Below, piece after piece: positions 5,601-10,304 of a stretch of 11,900 nucleotides of DNA. The DNA is from Chloroflexota bacterium. Lineage in GTDB: Bacteria; Chloroflexota; UBA11872; VXOZ01. The number at the start of each line of letters is the position of its first letter. Position 1 is the first letter of the stretch. Both the position numbers and the translations under genes were made by a program. The notes beneath the pieces were generated by a model that was not told where the DNA came from, did no database searches, and saw only the letters and a list, made by a program, of their open reading frames with translations. The DNA is taken from the NCBI GenBank assembly GCA_009839775.1, contig VXOZ01000129.1:1-11900 (forward strand), given 5' to 3'.

Positions 5601-7716
5601 TGGGTTCCGGTGTCGGAGTCGCCGTCGGTTCCGGTGTCAGAGTCACCACCGTCGGTTCCGGTGTTGATACCAGCTCGCTCCATGTAACGGTGATGGGGTC
5701 CGACATGGCCGCATCCCCGGTGTCATAGGTGACCGTAACCCGGAATGCCTGGGTTAGGGGATCCTTGACGAGATATGAAAAGGTGGCATTCCTCCCCACA
5801 ACATGCCAACTGTCGCCAAGTTCCATTTCCCATTGGTATGAAGGTGTCTTTTCCGACGGAGGGTTGGAGATGACCGCCCGCAGCTCGGCGGCTTCTTCCA
5901 GCTGAGGATTGGTGGAGCTGGCCGTGATGGAAACCCACAATGACAGAGGCGTAGGTGTGGGCGTGGGCCCGGGGGTCGCTGTAGGTTCCGGCGTGGGTGT
6001 GGGCGGGGGTTCGATCCACGTAACGGTGATGGGGTCCGACGTGGCCGAAGGCCCGGACTCGTAGGAGACTGTGACTCGGAACTCCACAGGCCCAGGGCTG
6101 CCGACGGCAATTGGGAAGTTGACACCACTCTCAGACAGGGAGGGCTGCCAGCTGCCGTCCAGGTACAGTTCCCATTGATATGAAGGTGTCTCTCCCGACC
6201 GAGGGTTGGTGATGACCGCCCGCAGCTCGATGGCTTCTCCCGCCAGAGGGTTGGTGGTCTGGCCGTGAGCCGTGACGGAGACCTGCAATGGCAAAGGTGT
6301 CGCTGTGGGTTCCGGTGTGGGAGTTGCTGTGGGCTCGGGCGTGGATGTCGCCGTGGGTTCCGGTGTGGGAGTTGCTGTGGGCTCGGGCGTGGGTGTGGGT
6401 TCGGGTGTTGGGGTCGCCGTCGGTTCCGGCGTGGGTGTAGGCGGGGGTTCGATCCACGTAACAGTGACAGGGTCCGACGTGGCCGAAGGCCCGGACTCGT
6501 AGGAGATAGTGACCCGGAACTCCACAGGCCCGGGGCTGCCGACGGCGATTGGGAAGTTGGCACTGCCCTCGGACAGGGAAGGCTGCCAGCTGCCGTCCAG
6601 GTAAAGCTCCCATTGATACGAAGGTGTCTTTCCCGACTGGGCGTTAGTGATAACTGCCCGCAGCTCGATGGCTTCTCCCGCCAGAGGGTTGGTGGCTTGG
6701 CCGTGAGCCGTGACGGAGACCTGCAATGGCAAAGGTGTCGGTGTGGGCGTTGGTGTCGGTGTGGGCGTTGGGGCCGGTTCCACCGTGAATTGCTTCGCGG
6801 CAGGTTCCCCGCAGCCCGCGTCGTGACAGGCTTGTACCCGCACTACCCACTCGCCATAATCGGCCACGGTGATGCCAGTTTCGGAGGACTCCACCTCCAC
6901 ACCTTCGTTCAGCTTCTCCTCCTTGTCCACCGAACGCCAGCGCACCCAGTAACGGCTGGTGACGTCAATGTCGTCCCAGTCCAGCGATACGTCCAGCGAA
7001 CCTGGCTCGGTGTCGATCCGCAATCCGGTCGGCTCGGGAGGGGGCTCGACCATGAATTGCTTCGCGGCGGGTTCCCCGCAGCCCGTGTCGTTGCAGACTT
7101 GCACCCGCACCACCCATTCGCCATGGTTGGCCACGGTGATGGTCGCGTCGGAGGACTCCACCTCCACGCCTTCGTTCAGCTTCTCCTCCCTGTCCACCGA
7201 ACGCCAGCGCACCCAGTAATGGTTAGTGACGTCAACGTCGTCCCAGTCCAGCGATACGTCCAGCGAACCTGGCTCGGTGTCGATCCGCAATCCGGTCGGC
7301 TCGGGAGGGGGCTCGACCATGAATTGCTTCGCGGCGGGTTCCCCGCAGCCCGTGTCGTTGCAGACTTGCACCCGCACCACCCATTCGCCATGGTTGGCCA
7401 CGGTGATGGTCGCGTCGGAGGCCTCCACCTCCACGCCTTCGTTCAGCTTCTCCTCCTTGTCCACCGAACGCCAGCGCACCCAGTAATGGCTGGTGACGTC
7501 AACATCGTCCCAGTCCAACGACACGTCCAGTGATCCGGCCTCGGTGTCGATCCGCAATCCGGTCGGCTTGGCCGGTACCGCCGAGTTGTCGTCAGCCCAC
7601 ACCGAACTTCCGCCGGTCCCGGTCGCAACCAGGGCAACGGCGAACACGAACAGCAGCATTGCAAGGCCGCGCGGCCGCTGCCGGTGCAGGCACGGGGTGG
7701 GATCGGGAAGCCTCAT
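1..7716 (-). CDS. Giant exported multi-domain RTX / Fn3 repeat protein (partial, C-terminus beyond left edge)
   Basis: One minus-strand frame is open from an ATG at 7716 to the window edge (2572 codons, no stop), so the absence of a C-terminus is due to the window. Approximate layout by residue: signal peptide 1-41; Fn3-like repeats 51-313 (three of 89 residues); PT linker 314-328; Ig-like 329-421; PT/E linker 423-474; Ig-like 475-567; linker 569-591; Ig-like 592-679; linker 680-717; cadherin-like region 718-852 with two DPDG motifs; probable SWM-type domain 853-955; four divergent Fn3-like domains 956-1372; RTX region from 1373 on. RTX nonapeptides bind calcium in extracellular proteins and Fn3/Ig/cadherin modules commonly form stalks, so a large adhesin or other surface or secreted protein is the likely role. 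No catalytic domain is visible in this part. The start is favoured because it gives a basic n-region before the hydrophobic core; the Shine-Dalgarno signal is weak (GGAA about 9 bases upstream). Met20 at 7659 is an alternative start. Confidence 0.93.
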   Translation of the reverse strand, partial: MRLPDPTPCLHRQRPRGLAMLLFVFAVALVATGTGGSSVWADDNSAVPAKPTGLRIDTEAGSLDVSLDWDDVDVTSHYWVRWRSVDKEEKLNEGVEVEASDATITVANHGEWVVRVQVCNDTGCGEPAAKQFMVEPPPEPTGLRIDTEPGSLDVSLDWDDVDVTNHYWVRWRSVDREEKLNEGVEVESSDATITVANHGEWVVRVQVCNDTGCGEPAAKQFMVEPPPEPTGLRIDTEPGSLDVSLDWDDIDVTSRYWVRWRSVDKEEKLNEGVEVESSETGITVADYGEWVVRVQACHDAGCGEPAAKQFTVEPAPTPTPTPTPTPTPLPLQVSVTAHGQATNPLAGEAIELRAVITNAQSGKTPSYQWELYLDGSWQPSLSEGSANFPIAVGSPGPVEFRVTISYESGPSATSDPVTVTWIEPPPTPTPEPTATPTPEPTPTPEPTATPTPEPTATSTPEPTATPTPEPTATPLPLQVSVTAHGQTTNPLAGEAIELRAVITNPRSGETPSYQWELYLDGSWQPSLSESGVNFPIAVGSPGPVEFRVTVSYESGPSATSDPITVTWIEPPPTPTPEPTATPGPTPTPTPLSLWVSITASSTNPQLEEAAELRAVISNPPSEKTPSYQWEMELGDSWHVVGRNATFSYLVKDPLTQAFRVTVTYDTGDAAMSDPITVTWSELVSTPEPTVVTLTPEPTATPTPEPTPTPGPTPTPVPNRAPTVNTQAENYNSFVNRNNAPRGTSVSKPFHGVFSDPDGDELTYTVSVLADHRSLVQELGIPTEEQLTQNSRPIEATSQVFFEADADADWNALVPALPDPLTTTVTLTATDPDGLSASVKGDFLIDWESHPALLSATASQEAVKLTFNQAVQGSPVPTVEQFTVSVVNEDDSTGTITVKSVTASGAVITLDLTAALVDGQTVTLDYTHDDDTPLKRAVEGGDSTPGFTGQAVELSLTDPPGLPENFAVSTTPGELNLAATWDAVDGATSYKLSWRQADGNFDPGNQTTISETSATITMSGHNRWVIRLNACNDGGCGPKVDQTVNVLPAAVFHVAPTLNAAGKLQSRTITASWDSVPDAASYSLRWWRTGTDSQAQDQGGNQRSLPVDQTSTDITVPENGVYQMEFKILDDDNELIAMRRTDIEVWVSGGLNANLFPMFDCRAQSKKITNIEVTFSNGSVRVGWDDPGISAITKYQYMLQEGNGFGVHRGVWRDVPGSNAGTTSHTVSGLVNERTYGILLQAVAGSRTYCFESLAFVTLFDVSIPLITGFDAWKTWNDGAQEVTLFWDDPGDDTLTYEYWYEGVPAHWSGFRGIPGWKGISGSPPAEWLDGTLYTTLSGLPCEYYYYNIWIRPRRGDALGPVVRTSYVYTTDHVYPGEDTLTGDRDHECLSGWGGNDKVYGNRGNDILKGHGGNDQLDGGPGNDQLDGGPGDDQLDGGPGDDRLDGGPGADKLDGGPGTDTVYYSGPYASVDLTITTDGTYTTSGGHGEGDTLVNIERFAGLAIALFLVGDDGDNVLQGYEGDDTLTGKGGNDFLIGSPGNDTLDGGTGTDTADYAGSDAAVSVNLATGTGSGGYAQGDTLTAIENLIGSDHNDILTGDANANNFRGGDGCDTLNGGAGDDTLFGNNGCDTLNGNDGNDMLFGNDGVDTLNGNNGNDTLNGGADNDVLDGGAGTDTASYTGSNAAVTVSLTSGTGSGGHAQGDTLTAIENLTGSGHGDILTGNANANSLQGAAGNDTLVGLAGADPLDGGAGTDTASYAGAAAAVTVNLNTGTHTGDAQGDTFTSIEIISGSAHGDTLTGDANANNLQGAAGNDTLIGLGGADTLTGNAGTDTASYAGSNAAVTVSLTSGAGSGGHAQGDTLATIENLTGSSHNDTLTGDANANTLQGAAGNDTLVGLAGGDTLTGGNGTDTASYTGSNAAVTVNLNTGTHSGGHAQGDTLATIENLTGSSHNDTLTGDANANTLTGGAGNDTLIGLGGADTLTGNAGTDTASYTGSNAAVTVSLTSGTGSGGHAQGDTLATIENLTGSGHGDTLTGDANANTLSGAAGNDTLTGLAGADALTGGDGTDTASYAGSNAAVTVSLTSGAGSGGHAQGDTLATIENLTGSGHGDTLTGDANANSLSGAAGNDTLTGLAGADALTGGNGTDTASYAGSNAAVTVSLTSGTGSGGHAQGDTLATIENLTGSGHNDTLTGDANANSLSGAAGNDTLVGRAGADPLDGGNGTDIASYAGAAAAVTVNLNTGTHTGDAQGDTFTSIEIISGSGHGDTLTGDASANNLQGAAGNDTLTGLAGGDTLTGGAGNDTASYAGSNAAVTVSLTSGTGSGGHAQGDTLATIENLTGSGHNDTLTGDANANSLSGGAGNDTLTGLAGGDTLTGGAGNDTASYAGSNAAVTVSLTSGTGSGGHAQGDTLATIENLTGSTHGDTLTGNASANSLSGTAGNDTLVGLAGGDTLTGGDGTDTASYTGSNAAVTVNLNTGTHSGGHAQGDTLATIENLTGSAHGDTLTGNTSANSLSGGAGNDTLTGLAGADTLTGGDGTDTASYTGSNAAVTVSLVSGVTGSGGHAQGDTL
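2693..3066 (-). repeat. Divergent long repeat unit with a second, cysteine-containing RTX nonapeptide block
   Basis: This is a diverged relative of the 79-residue units downstream. It contains DTADYAGSDAAVSVNL, GYAQGDTLTAIENLIGS and GDANANNF, then an expanded series of about eight nonapeptides (2693-2900) of the type GGxGxDTLNG and GNDGNDMLFG. Two of these repeats read GCDTLNG, placing cysteines in the calcium-binding rolls. RTX regions are normally cysteine-free, so these are unusual. Between this block and the first RTX block (3067-3340) lies another degenerate unit with TSGGHGEGDTLVNIERF. Confidence 0.8.
3340..3591 (-). repeat. First RTX nonapeptide block, with a 27-bp tandem repeat core
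   Basis: This is the most N-terminal RTX block. After GEDTLTGDRDHECLSGW come GGNDKVYG and GNRGNDILKG, then a run of six near-perfect LDGGPGxDx nonapeptides (x = N, D or A; next residue Q, R or K). In DNA this is a 27-bp tandem array between about 3345 and 3480, with few changes per copy. Canonical RTX motifs (GGxGxDxUx) fold into a parallel beta-roll with calcium between turns. Here the Pro-Gly turns and the polar Q, R or K at the normally hydrophobic position's neighbour are mild deviations. Confidence 0.85.
3601..4851 (-). other. Four divergent Fn3-like domains (within the giant CDS)
   Basis: Residues 956-1372 contain four segments with Fn3-like tryptophan and tyrosine placement. They include LAATWDAVDGATSYKLSW, TITASWDSVPDAASYSLRWW, GSVRVGWDDPGISAITKYQY and EVTLFWDDPGDDTLTYEYW. 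The first also ends in the CNDGGCG motif of the N-terminal Fn3 triplet, so it is probably of the same origin but older. The last is longer, with an inserted loop rich in Trp, Gly and Pro and a run of four tyrosines (ECEYYYYN-like, near 3690), before the first RTX motif at about 3591. Domain limits are approximate. Confidence 0.65.
4852..5565 (-). other. Cadherin-like region followed by probable SWM-type domain (within the giant CDS)
   Basis: Residues 718-852 start NRAPTVN and contain FSDPDGDELTYTVS and, later, TVTLTATDPDG. This is the pattern of dystroglycan/cadherin-like modules, in which the acidic loops may bind calcium. Residues 853-955 have the pattern VKLTFNQAV, FTVSVVNEDD, VITLDLTAALVDGQTVTLDY and a final PGFTGQAVEL. 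I recognise this as resembling the SWM/SwmB repeats of bacterial surface proteins. Both calls rest on motif recall, and domain edges are approximate. They lie between the Ig-like and the second Fn3 block and probably extend the stalk. Confidence 0.6.
5562..6777 (-). repeat. Ig-like domains alternating with Pro/Thr/Glu linkers
   Basis: Three Ig-like segments (about 6732-6454, 6294-6016 and 5943-5680) share PSYQWE, a FRVT.(S/T)Y strand and a closing SDP(I/V)TVTW. The first two are nearly identical and lie exactly 438 bp apart (146 residues, domain plus linker); the third is divergent. They are separated by linkers built from TPTPTP, EPTATP and EPTPTP units at about 6736-6777, 6297-6450, 5946-6012 and 5562-5679. 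Such linkers are usually extended, wall-spanning or O-glycosylated spacers in surface proteins. The linker DNA repeats in multiples of 6 and 18 bases, so slippage would change spacer length without breaking the frame. Confidence 0.8.
6778..7566 (-). repeat. Three 267-bp tandem repeats encoding near-identical Fn3-like domains
   Basis: Three copies start at 7566, 7299 and 7032, an exact 267-bp (89-residue) period. Each begins PTGLRIDTE.GSLDVSLDWD, continues with YWVRWRSVD and ends with a V-C-N-D-x-G-C-G motif before EPAAKQF. The two cysteines, four residues apart in every copy, could form a disulfide. Copies 1 and 2 are almost identical in DNA as well as protein; copy 3 has more changes (HDAGCG, ADYGEW). 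The DWDDV, YWVRW and final WVVRVQ segments suggest the B, C and F strands of an Fn3 fold. The high DNA identity indicates recent duplication or gene conversion. Confidence 0.85.
7594..7716 (-). other. Sec-type signal peptide of the giant RTX protein
   Basis: Residues 1-41 contain a basic n-region (HRQRPRG), a hydrophobic core (MLLFVFAVALVA) and a small-residue c-region ending SSVWA before an acidic DD. This fits signal peptidase I cleavage after Ala41 (Val at -3, Ala at -1). No lipobox cysteine is seen at the cleavage site; Cys9 lies before the hydrophobic core. The signal implies Sec export, which differs from the C-terminal, uncleaved signal of classical type I secreted RTX toxins. Cleavage position is inferred. 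Confidence 0.8.
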
Positions 7717-8065
7717 GCTGTCGGTTCCGATACGGCTGAGGGGTTGGGTTCAGCGGTGTAGAAAGTCGGGGAAGGCAGACCAACAGGCTGCCCATCCAGA
7801 GCAGACCGGCATCTCCAGGCACACTACTCCGACGGACCCTTCAAAGCCCGCCGGGCGCCGGGTTCGCAGGCTGCGTGGACCGCGTTCCAGGCTTCCTCCA
7901 CCTTGAAACCGGTACACCGCCCCGACAGTCAACCCGCAGGGAGCGAACATCAACCGCCTGCGGACACTGCTCCCGCAGCTCCGCCACCGTCTCAAGAATT
8001 CTGTCTTCAATGGCCCAGTTACCGCTGTCCGCGTTACTAGAGACGCTCTGCTCGGGGCGGACCGC

Positions 8066-8188
8066 TCACAACTCACGTTGCTCGAACAAACGGCCCCTTC
8101 CTTCGGGCGGGTTGGCGCAGTGGACCTTGACGATTGCGTGGGCGCCGGGATGGATGCAAGGCGCATCCCCAACCCCGTGACCCGCCAT
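8066..8188 (-). CDS. Possible small ORF or gene remnant of unknown function (40 residues)
   Basis: An ATG at 8188 opens a 40-residue frame containing CIHPGAHAIVKVHCANPP and GRGRLFEQREL, ending at a TGA at 8066-8068. The same frame then continues open for 74 more codons, to a TGA at 7841, and the read-through part contains a helix-like, natural-looking stretch (NWAIEDRILETVAELREQCP). I do not recognise the family. It may be the remnant of a 115-residue protein broken by one nonsense codon, or chance. It lies between the AT-rich island and the giant gene, on the same strand. Confidence 0.25.
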   Translation of the reverse strand: MAGHGVGDAPCIHPGAHAIVKVHCANPPEGRGRLFEQREL

Positions 8189-8213
8189 CCAATAACACAA
8201 TCCTACTCCAGTC

Positions 8214-8300
8214 ACGGGCAGGATGCAAGTTGTTTTTCACTGTATATCACTTAATCATCACTAAAACCCTTAATTGTTCACGATATCATTTCACTTATGC
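8214..8300. promoter_or_regulatory. AT-rich island, possible promoter region
   Basis: This stretch is strikingly AT-rich against a GC-rich background (segments such as TTGTTTTTCACTGTATATCA and CACTTAATCATCACTAA). It lies just upstream, on the minus strand, of the small ORF at 8188 and about 500 bases upstream of the giant gene. AT-rich islands of this kind commonly carry promoters or bind nucleoid proteins. I could not fit a well-spaced -35/-10 pair on either strand, so the regulatory role is inferred from composition only. Confidence 0.3.
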
Positions 8301-8623
8301 GCCGCCATGGACACAGGGTACCTTCATCACACCCGCACACGATTTAAGGCGTACCTGTGCCCTTGTGTCGGACAGCGACGCTCGTCATCGGCTTGGGTTC
8401 CCGCGCCAAGTCTCCGGGCCGCTCACGGCTGGCAGTAGGGCCCGGGGGTGCACATCACGACCCACCTCCCGTCGGCGCGAATGCCGGAACCCGGAGAATG
8501 CCGTTGTCGCGAGCGACGCCGTCGGGGCTCGCTCATCCTTGCCCTCAAGGAGCGAGCGACCGGGCCCCCTCAAGGGTCGTCCAGTCCAGTTGGCCCGCAG
8601 CTTTGGAAGATGCGCTGTGCGGG

Positions 8624-8698
8624 CCTACATCCCAGACACGGAGTCCCGGCTTTGCGAGGGTGGCAGCCCCCGACTCCGGCCTGTGCAGTCTGGGTAGG
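8624..8698. repeat. Imperfect inverted repeat (hairpin) downstream of the aapP remnant
   Basis: The outer arms are CCTACATCCCAGAC (8624-8637) and GTCTGGGTAGG (8688-8698), complementary apart from three unpaired bases. Inner arms GGAGTC (8640-8645) and GACTCC (8672-8677) extend the stem. It starts 6 bases past the stop of the decayed aapP gene on the minus strand, where a terminator would sit. No T-tract follows on either strand, so a classical intrinsic terminator is not supported; it could be a REP-like palindrome. Confidence 0.45.
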
Positions 8699-8704
8699 GG
8701 TGTG

Positions 8705-9119
8705 TCAAGGAAGCTGTTCCTGGAACAGCTTGGTCCGGTCGGTCTCGGGATTGTCCAAGAACGTGTCCGGGGTGACCACCTCCACAATCTCGTCGGCGTC
8801 CATGAATACGAGGCGGTCTGCCACTTCGCGGGCGAATGCCATTTCATGAGTCACGGCCAGGATGGTCGTGACCAGAATGTCGTGCCGCGAATGCAGTCGG
8901 GCCCGTTCCACGCGGGGATCTTCCGATGTCGTCGAGGCAGTCCACCAGGGGGACGGCGGCGCAGGGAGTGGTGGTCATGAGGGGAAACTCCGGACTGGGA
9001 GACGACAACCCCGGTTATATCCCGTCCCCATCTCCCCAACTCATAATGCGATTGCCCTGGATCATCTCCGGATCAAGTGCGGATGTGGGCTCGTCAAACA
9101 GTATGATTTTGGGTTTCAT
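8705..9119 (-). pseudogene. aapP: Polar amino-acid ABC transporter ATP-binding protein remnant (AapP/GlnQ type)
   Basis: Two pieces of the ATPase survive. The first (9119-9015) carries the Walker B and D-loop segment MKPKIILFDEPTSALDPEM, then runs to a TAA. The second (about 8875-8705, reading into a normal C-terminus) carries the H-loop segment AVTHEMAFAREVADRLVFMD and ends DRTKLFQEQLP. The family's Walker A, Q-loop and signature regions (roughly the first 150 residues) are absent. Between the pieces lie 205 bases where intact relatives have about 60, so about 145 bases of foreign or rearranged sequence are inserted. The remnant directly follows the aapM stop. It cannot encode a working ATPase. 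Confidence 0.88.
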
Positions 9120-9121
9120 GG

Positions 9122-9662
9122 TCAGACCCAGAACAGGGTGCCAATGAAGAAGCAGACCTCGCAGCGAGTTCCCAGCGAGTCTGGATTGTCCAGGGTGACC
9201 CAGCCATACCGAACCGGTTCGTGATGCTGACCAGAGCCACTGGCATCGTGTCCTTGAACAGCGAAATGAACTGGCCGATGTTGACGGGGATGACCGCCTT
9301 CGGGACCTGAGGCAAGATTACGAACATCATCGATTGGGCCTTGTTTAGGCCCAGGGATCACGTGGCCTGGTACTGTCCGTTGGTGATCGACTGCGGGCTT
9401 CACATGCCCACCACGATCCAGATGCGCCAAATGGGTTCAATGGGATAGCGGTCCTTTGCCATCGGGATCAGGTTGGCCCGCATGACGGACCACTCCGCAG
9501 TCTCGGTGACCCATGTGAGGAAGGGATTGGCCACCAGCATCAGCCCGGCCAGCACTCGTGCTGGCCGGATGGAGTCGAGTGCTGAGCCAAACAGGTTACC
9601 CTTGATCCAGCCGAAGGCTTGGTGGGGGGGCAAGGCCGAGGGGTTGGTGTAGTAGTGGCCAT
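9122..9662 (-). pseudogene. aapM: Polar amino-acid ABC transporter permease remnant (AapM type)
   Basis: The start (ATG 9662, two bases after the aapQ stop) reads MATTTPTPRP. It then shifts frame near a C-run (9625-9631) into FGWIKGNLFGSALDSI and continues to WSVMRANLI, RYPIEPIWRIWIVV. A stop and a jump to SITNGQYQA and LGLNKAQSMMFVILPQ follow, so the central part of the permease is deleted near 9400-9415. The C-terminal EAA-loop region continues KAVIPVNIGQFISLFKDT. A second frameshift near 9185-9200 then leads to TLDNPDSLGTRCEV and FFIGTLFWV before a TGA. Relatives carry about 20 more residues after this point. Frameshifts, an in-frame stop and deletions show it is dead. Confidence 0.87.
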
Positions 9663-9664
9663 GG

Positions 9665-9880
9665 TTACGGCTCCACCAGCTGCAGGTGGCGGTTGTAGAT
9701 GTTCAGAATGAGCGACGTGATCAAGCTGAACAGCAGGGGACACCCATCAGCAACAGGAAGATTTCAATGGTGCGGCCGGTCTGGTTGAGGGTTAATAGTC
9801 TGTTGTAAAAAAACCGGATAGTTGCTGGTCACCGCCAGTGAAGAGTTCTTGGTCAAGCCCAGATAGATGCTGACGACACT
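9665..9880 (-). pseudogene. aapQ: Polar amino-acid ABC transporter permease remnant, C-terminal end (AapQ type)
   Basis: Only the last 70 or so residues are recognisable. They read SIYLGLTKNSSLAV, then NYPVFL, a frameshift into NQTGRTIEIFLLLMGV, and a further shift into LFSLITSLILNIYNRHLQLVEP followed by TAA at 9665-9667. This matches the conserved end of the first permease of AapJQMP-type transporters. The 5' part is lost; the homology stops near 9880, close to the 13-bp repeat at 9947 that marks the edge of the IS remnants. The two-base gap to aapM preserves the original operon spacing. Confidence 0.8.
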
Positions 9881-9946
9881 GTTTCAATCCCGTTGATATG
9901 AGTTCCAGGCCTGGCAAGTGACAAGGAGCCGACCGGGGCGATTGCA

Positions 9947-9959
9947 TCTAAATTGGGGG
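9947..9959 (+). repeat. 13-bp direct repeat, copy 1
   Basis: TCTAAATTGGGGG occurs here and again at 10781-10793 in the same orientation. The pair brackets about 820 bases containing the ISAs1 remnant and the plus-strand IS4-type 3' remnant. It may be a recombination or insertion scar. A 13-base match within 12 kb is not rare enough to exclude chance. The remainder of 9881-10026 holds no recognisable gene. Confidence 0.4.
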
Positions 9960-10026
9960 TGGGACGCCGTGAGTTGAGGCGTGGCTACCATGGGCGGTTC
10001 CGGATTGAGCCTGTGGAGAACCCCTC

Positions 10027-10260
10027 ATGGAGAGCCCGATGCCCCCGTCCCTGGTCGAGACCCTGGGAACGCCGGGGATCCGCGGGTCGACCGCACGACG
10101 CTGTACAACCTGACGGACATCCTGGTGCTGTCGGTGCCGGGTCATCGGCGGCGCGGACAGTTTCGTGGCGATCGCCCTCTTGGGCCGGCTCGACGAGGCC
10201 TGGCTGCGCACCGTATTGGGATTCCCTCGTCGTACGCTTTGCCATGCTCCTCCCCTGCCC
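10027..10260 (+). pseudogene. ISAs1-family transposase, N-terminal remnant
   Basis: The fragment starts MESPMPPSLVETLG (ATG 10027). After a frameshift near 10075 it reads DPRVDRTTLYNLTDILVLSV; after another near 10140 it reads VIGGADSFVAIALLGRLDEAWLRTVL; and after a third near 10215 it reads GIPSSYAL. This reproduces the order of the conserved ISAs1-family N-terminal domain: a DPRVDRT start, a helical DILV segment, a GADSFVAIA segment, an EAWLR-FL segment and a GIPSHDTFGRVF-like end. The catalytic DDE domain is missing and is replaced at about 10305 by the 3' end of another IS. At least three frameshifts make it nonfunctional. Confidence 0.78.
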
Positions 10261-10304
10261 GCCATCGGTACTGTGAGGGGCTGTTCCTATGGCATGAAGG
10301 TTCG

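Larger units (their letters stand above)
7717..8623. other. Gene-poor stretch upstream of the giant protein gene
   Basis: No coding region can be supported here with confidence. It includes the presumed leader and promoter region of the minus-strand giant gene, a doubtful small minus-strand ORF (8066-8188), an AT-rich island (about 8214-8300) and a GC-rich part (8360-8623) with no recognisable product in any frame. No convincing -35/-10 pair could be assigned to the giant gene. The several overlapping ORFs on both strands have no recognisable motifs and look like chance openings in GC-rich DNA. Confidence 0.6.

Noticed and set aside
5438..6613. Alternative-frame ORFs rich in Pro, Arg, His or Thr in the linker region, on both strands
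   Set aside because: They are frame-shifted readings of the PT-rich linkers and Ig-like repeats, and no plausible start signals or domains were seen.
6909..7664. Three similar short minus-strand ORFs (MANGWCGCKSATTRA type)
   Set aside because: They are out-of-frame readings of the 267-bp Fn3 repeats and repeat only because the repeats do.
8134..8697. 187-residue plus-strand ORF and overlapping ORFs across 8357-8980
   Set aside because: They cross the AT-rich island, the hairpin and the antisense of the aapP remnant, show no recognisable motif and have arginine-rich random composition.
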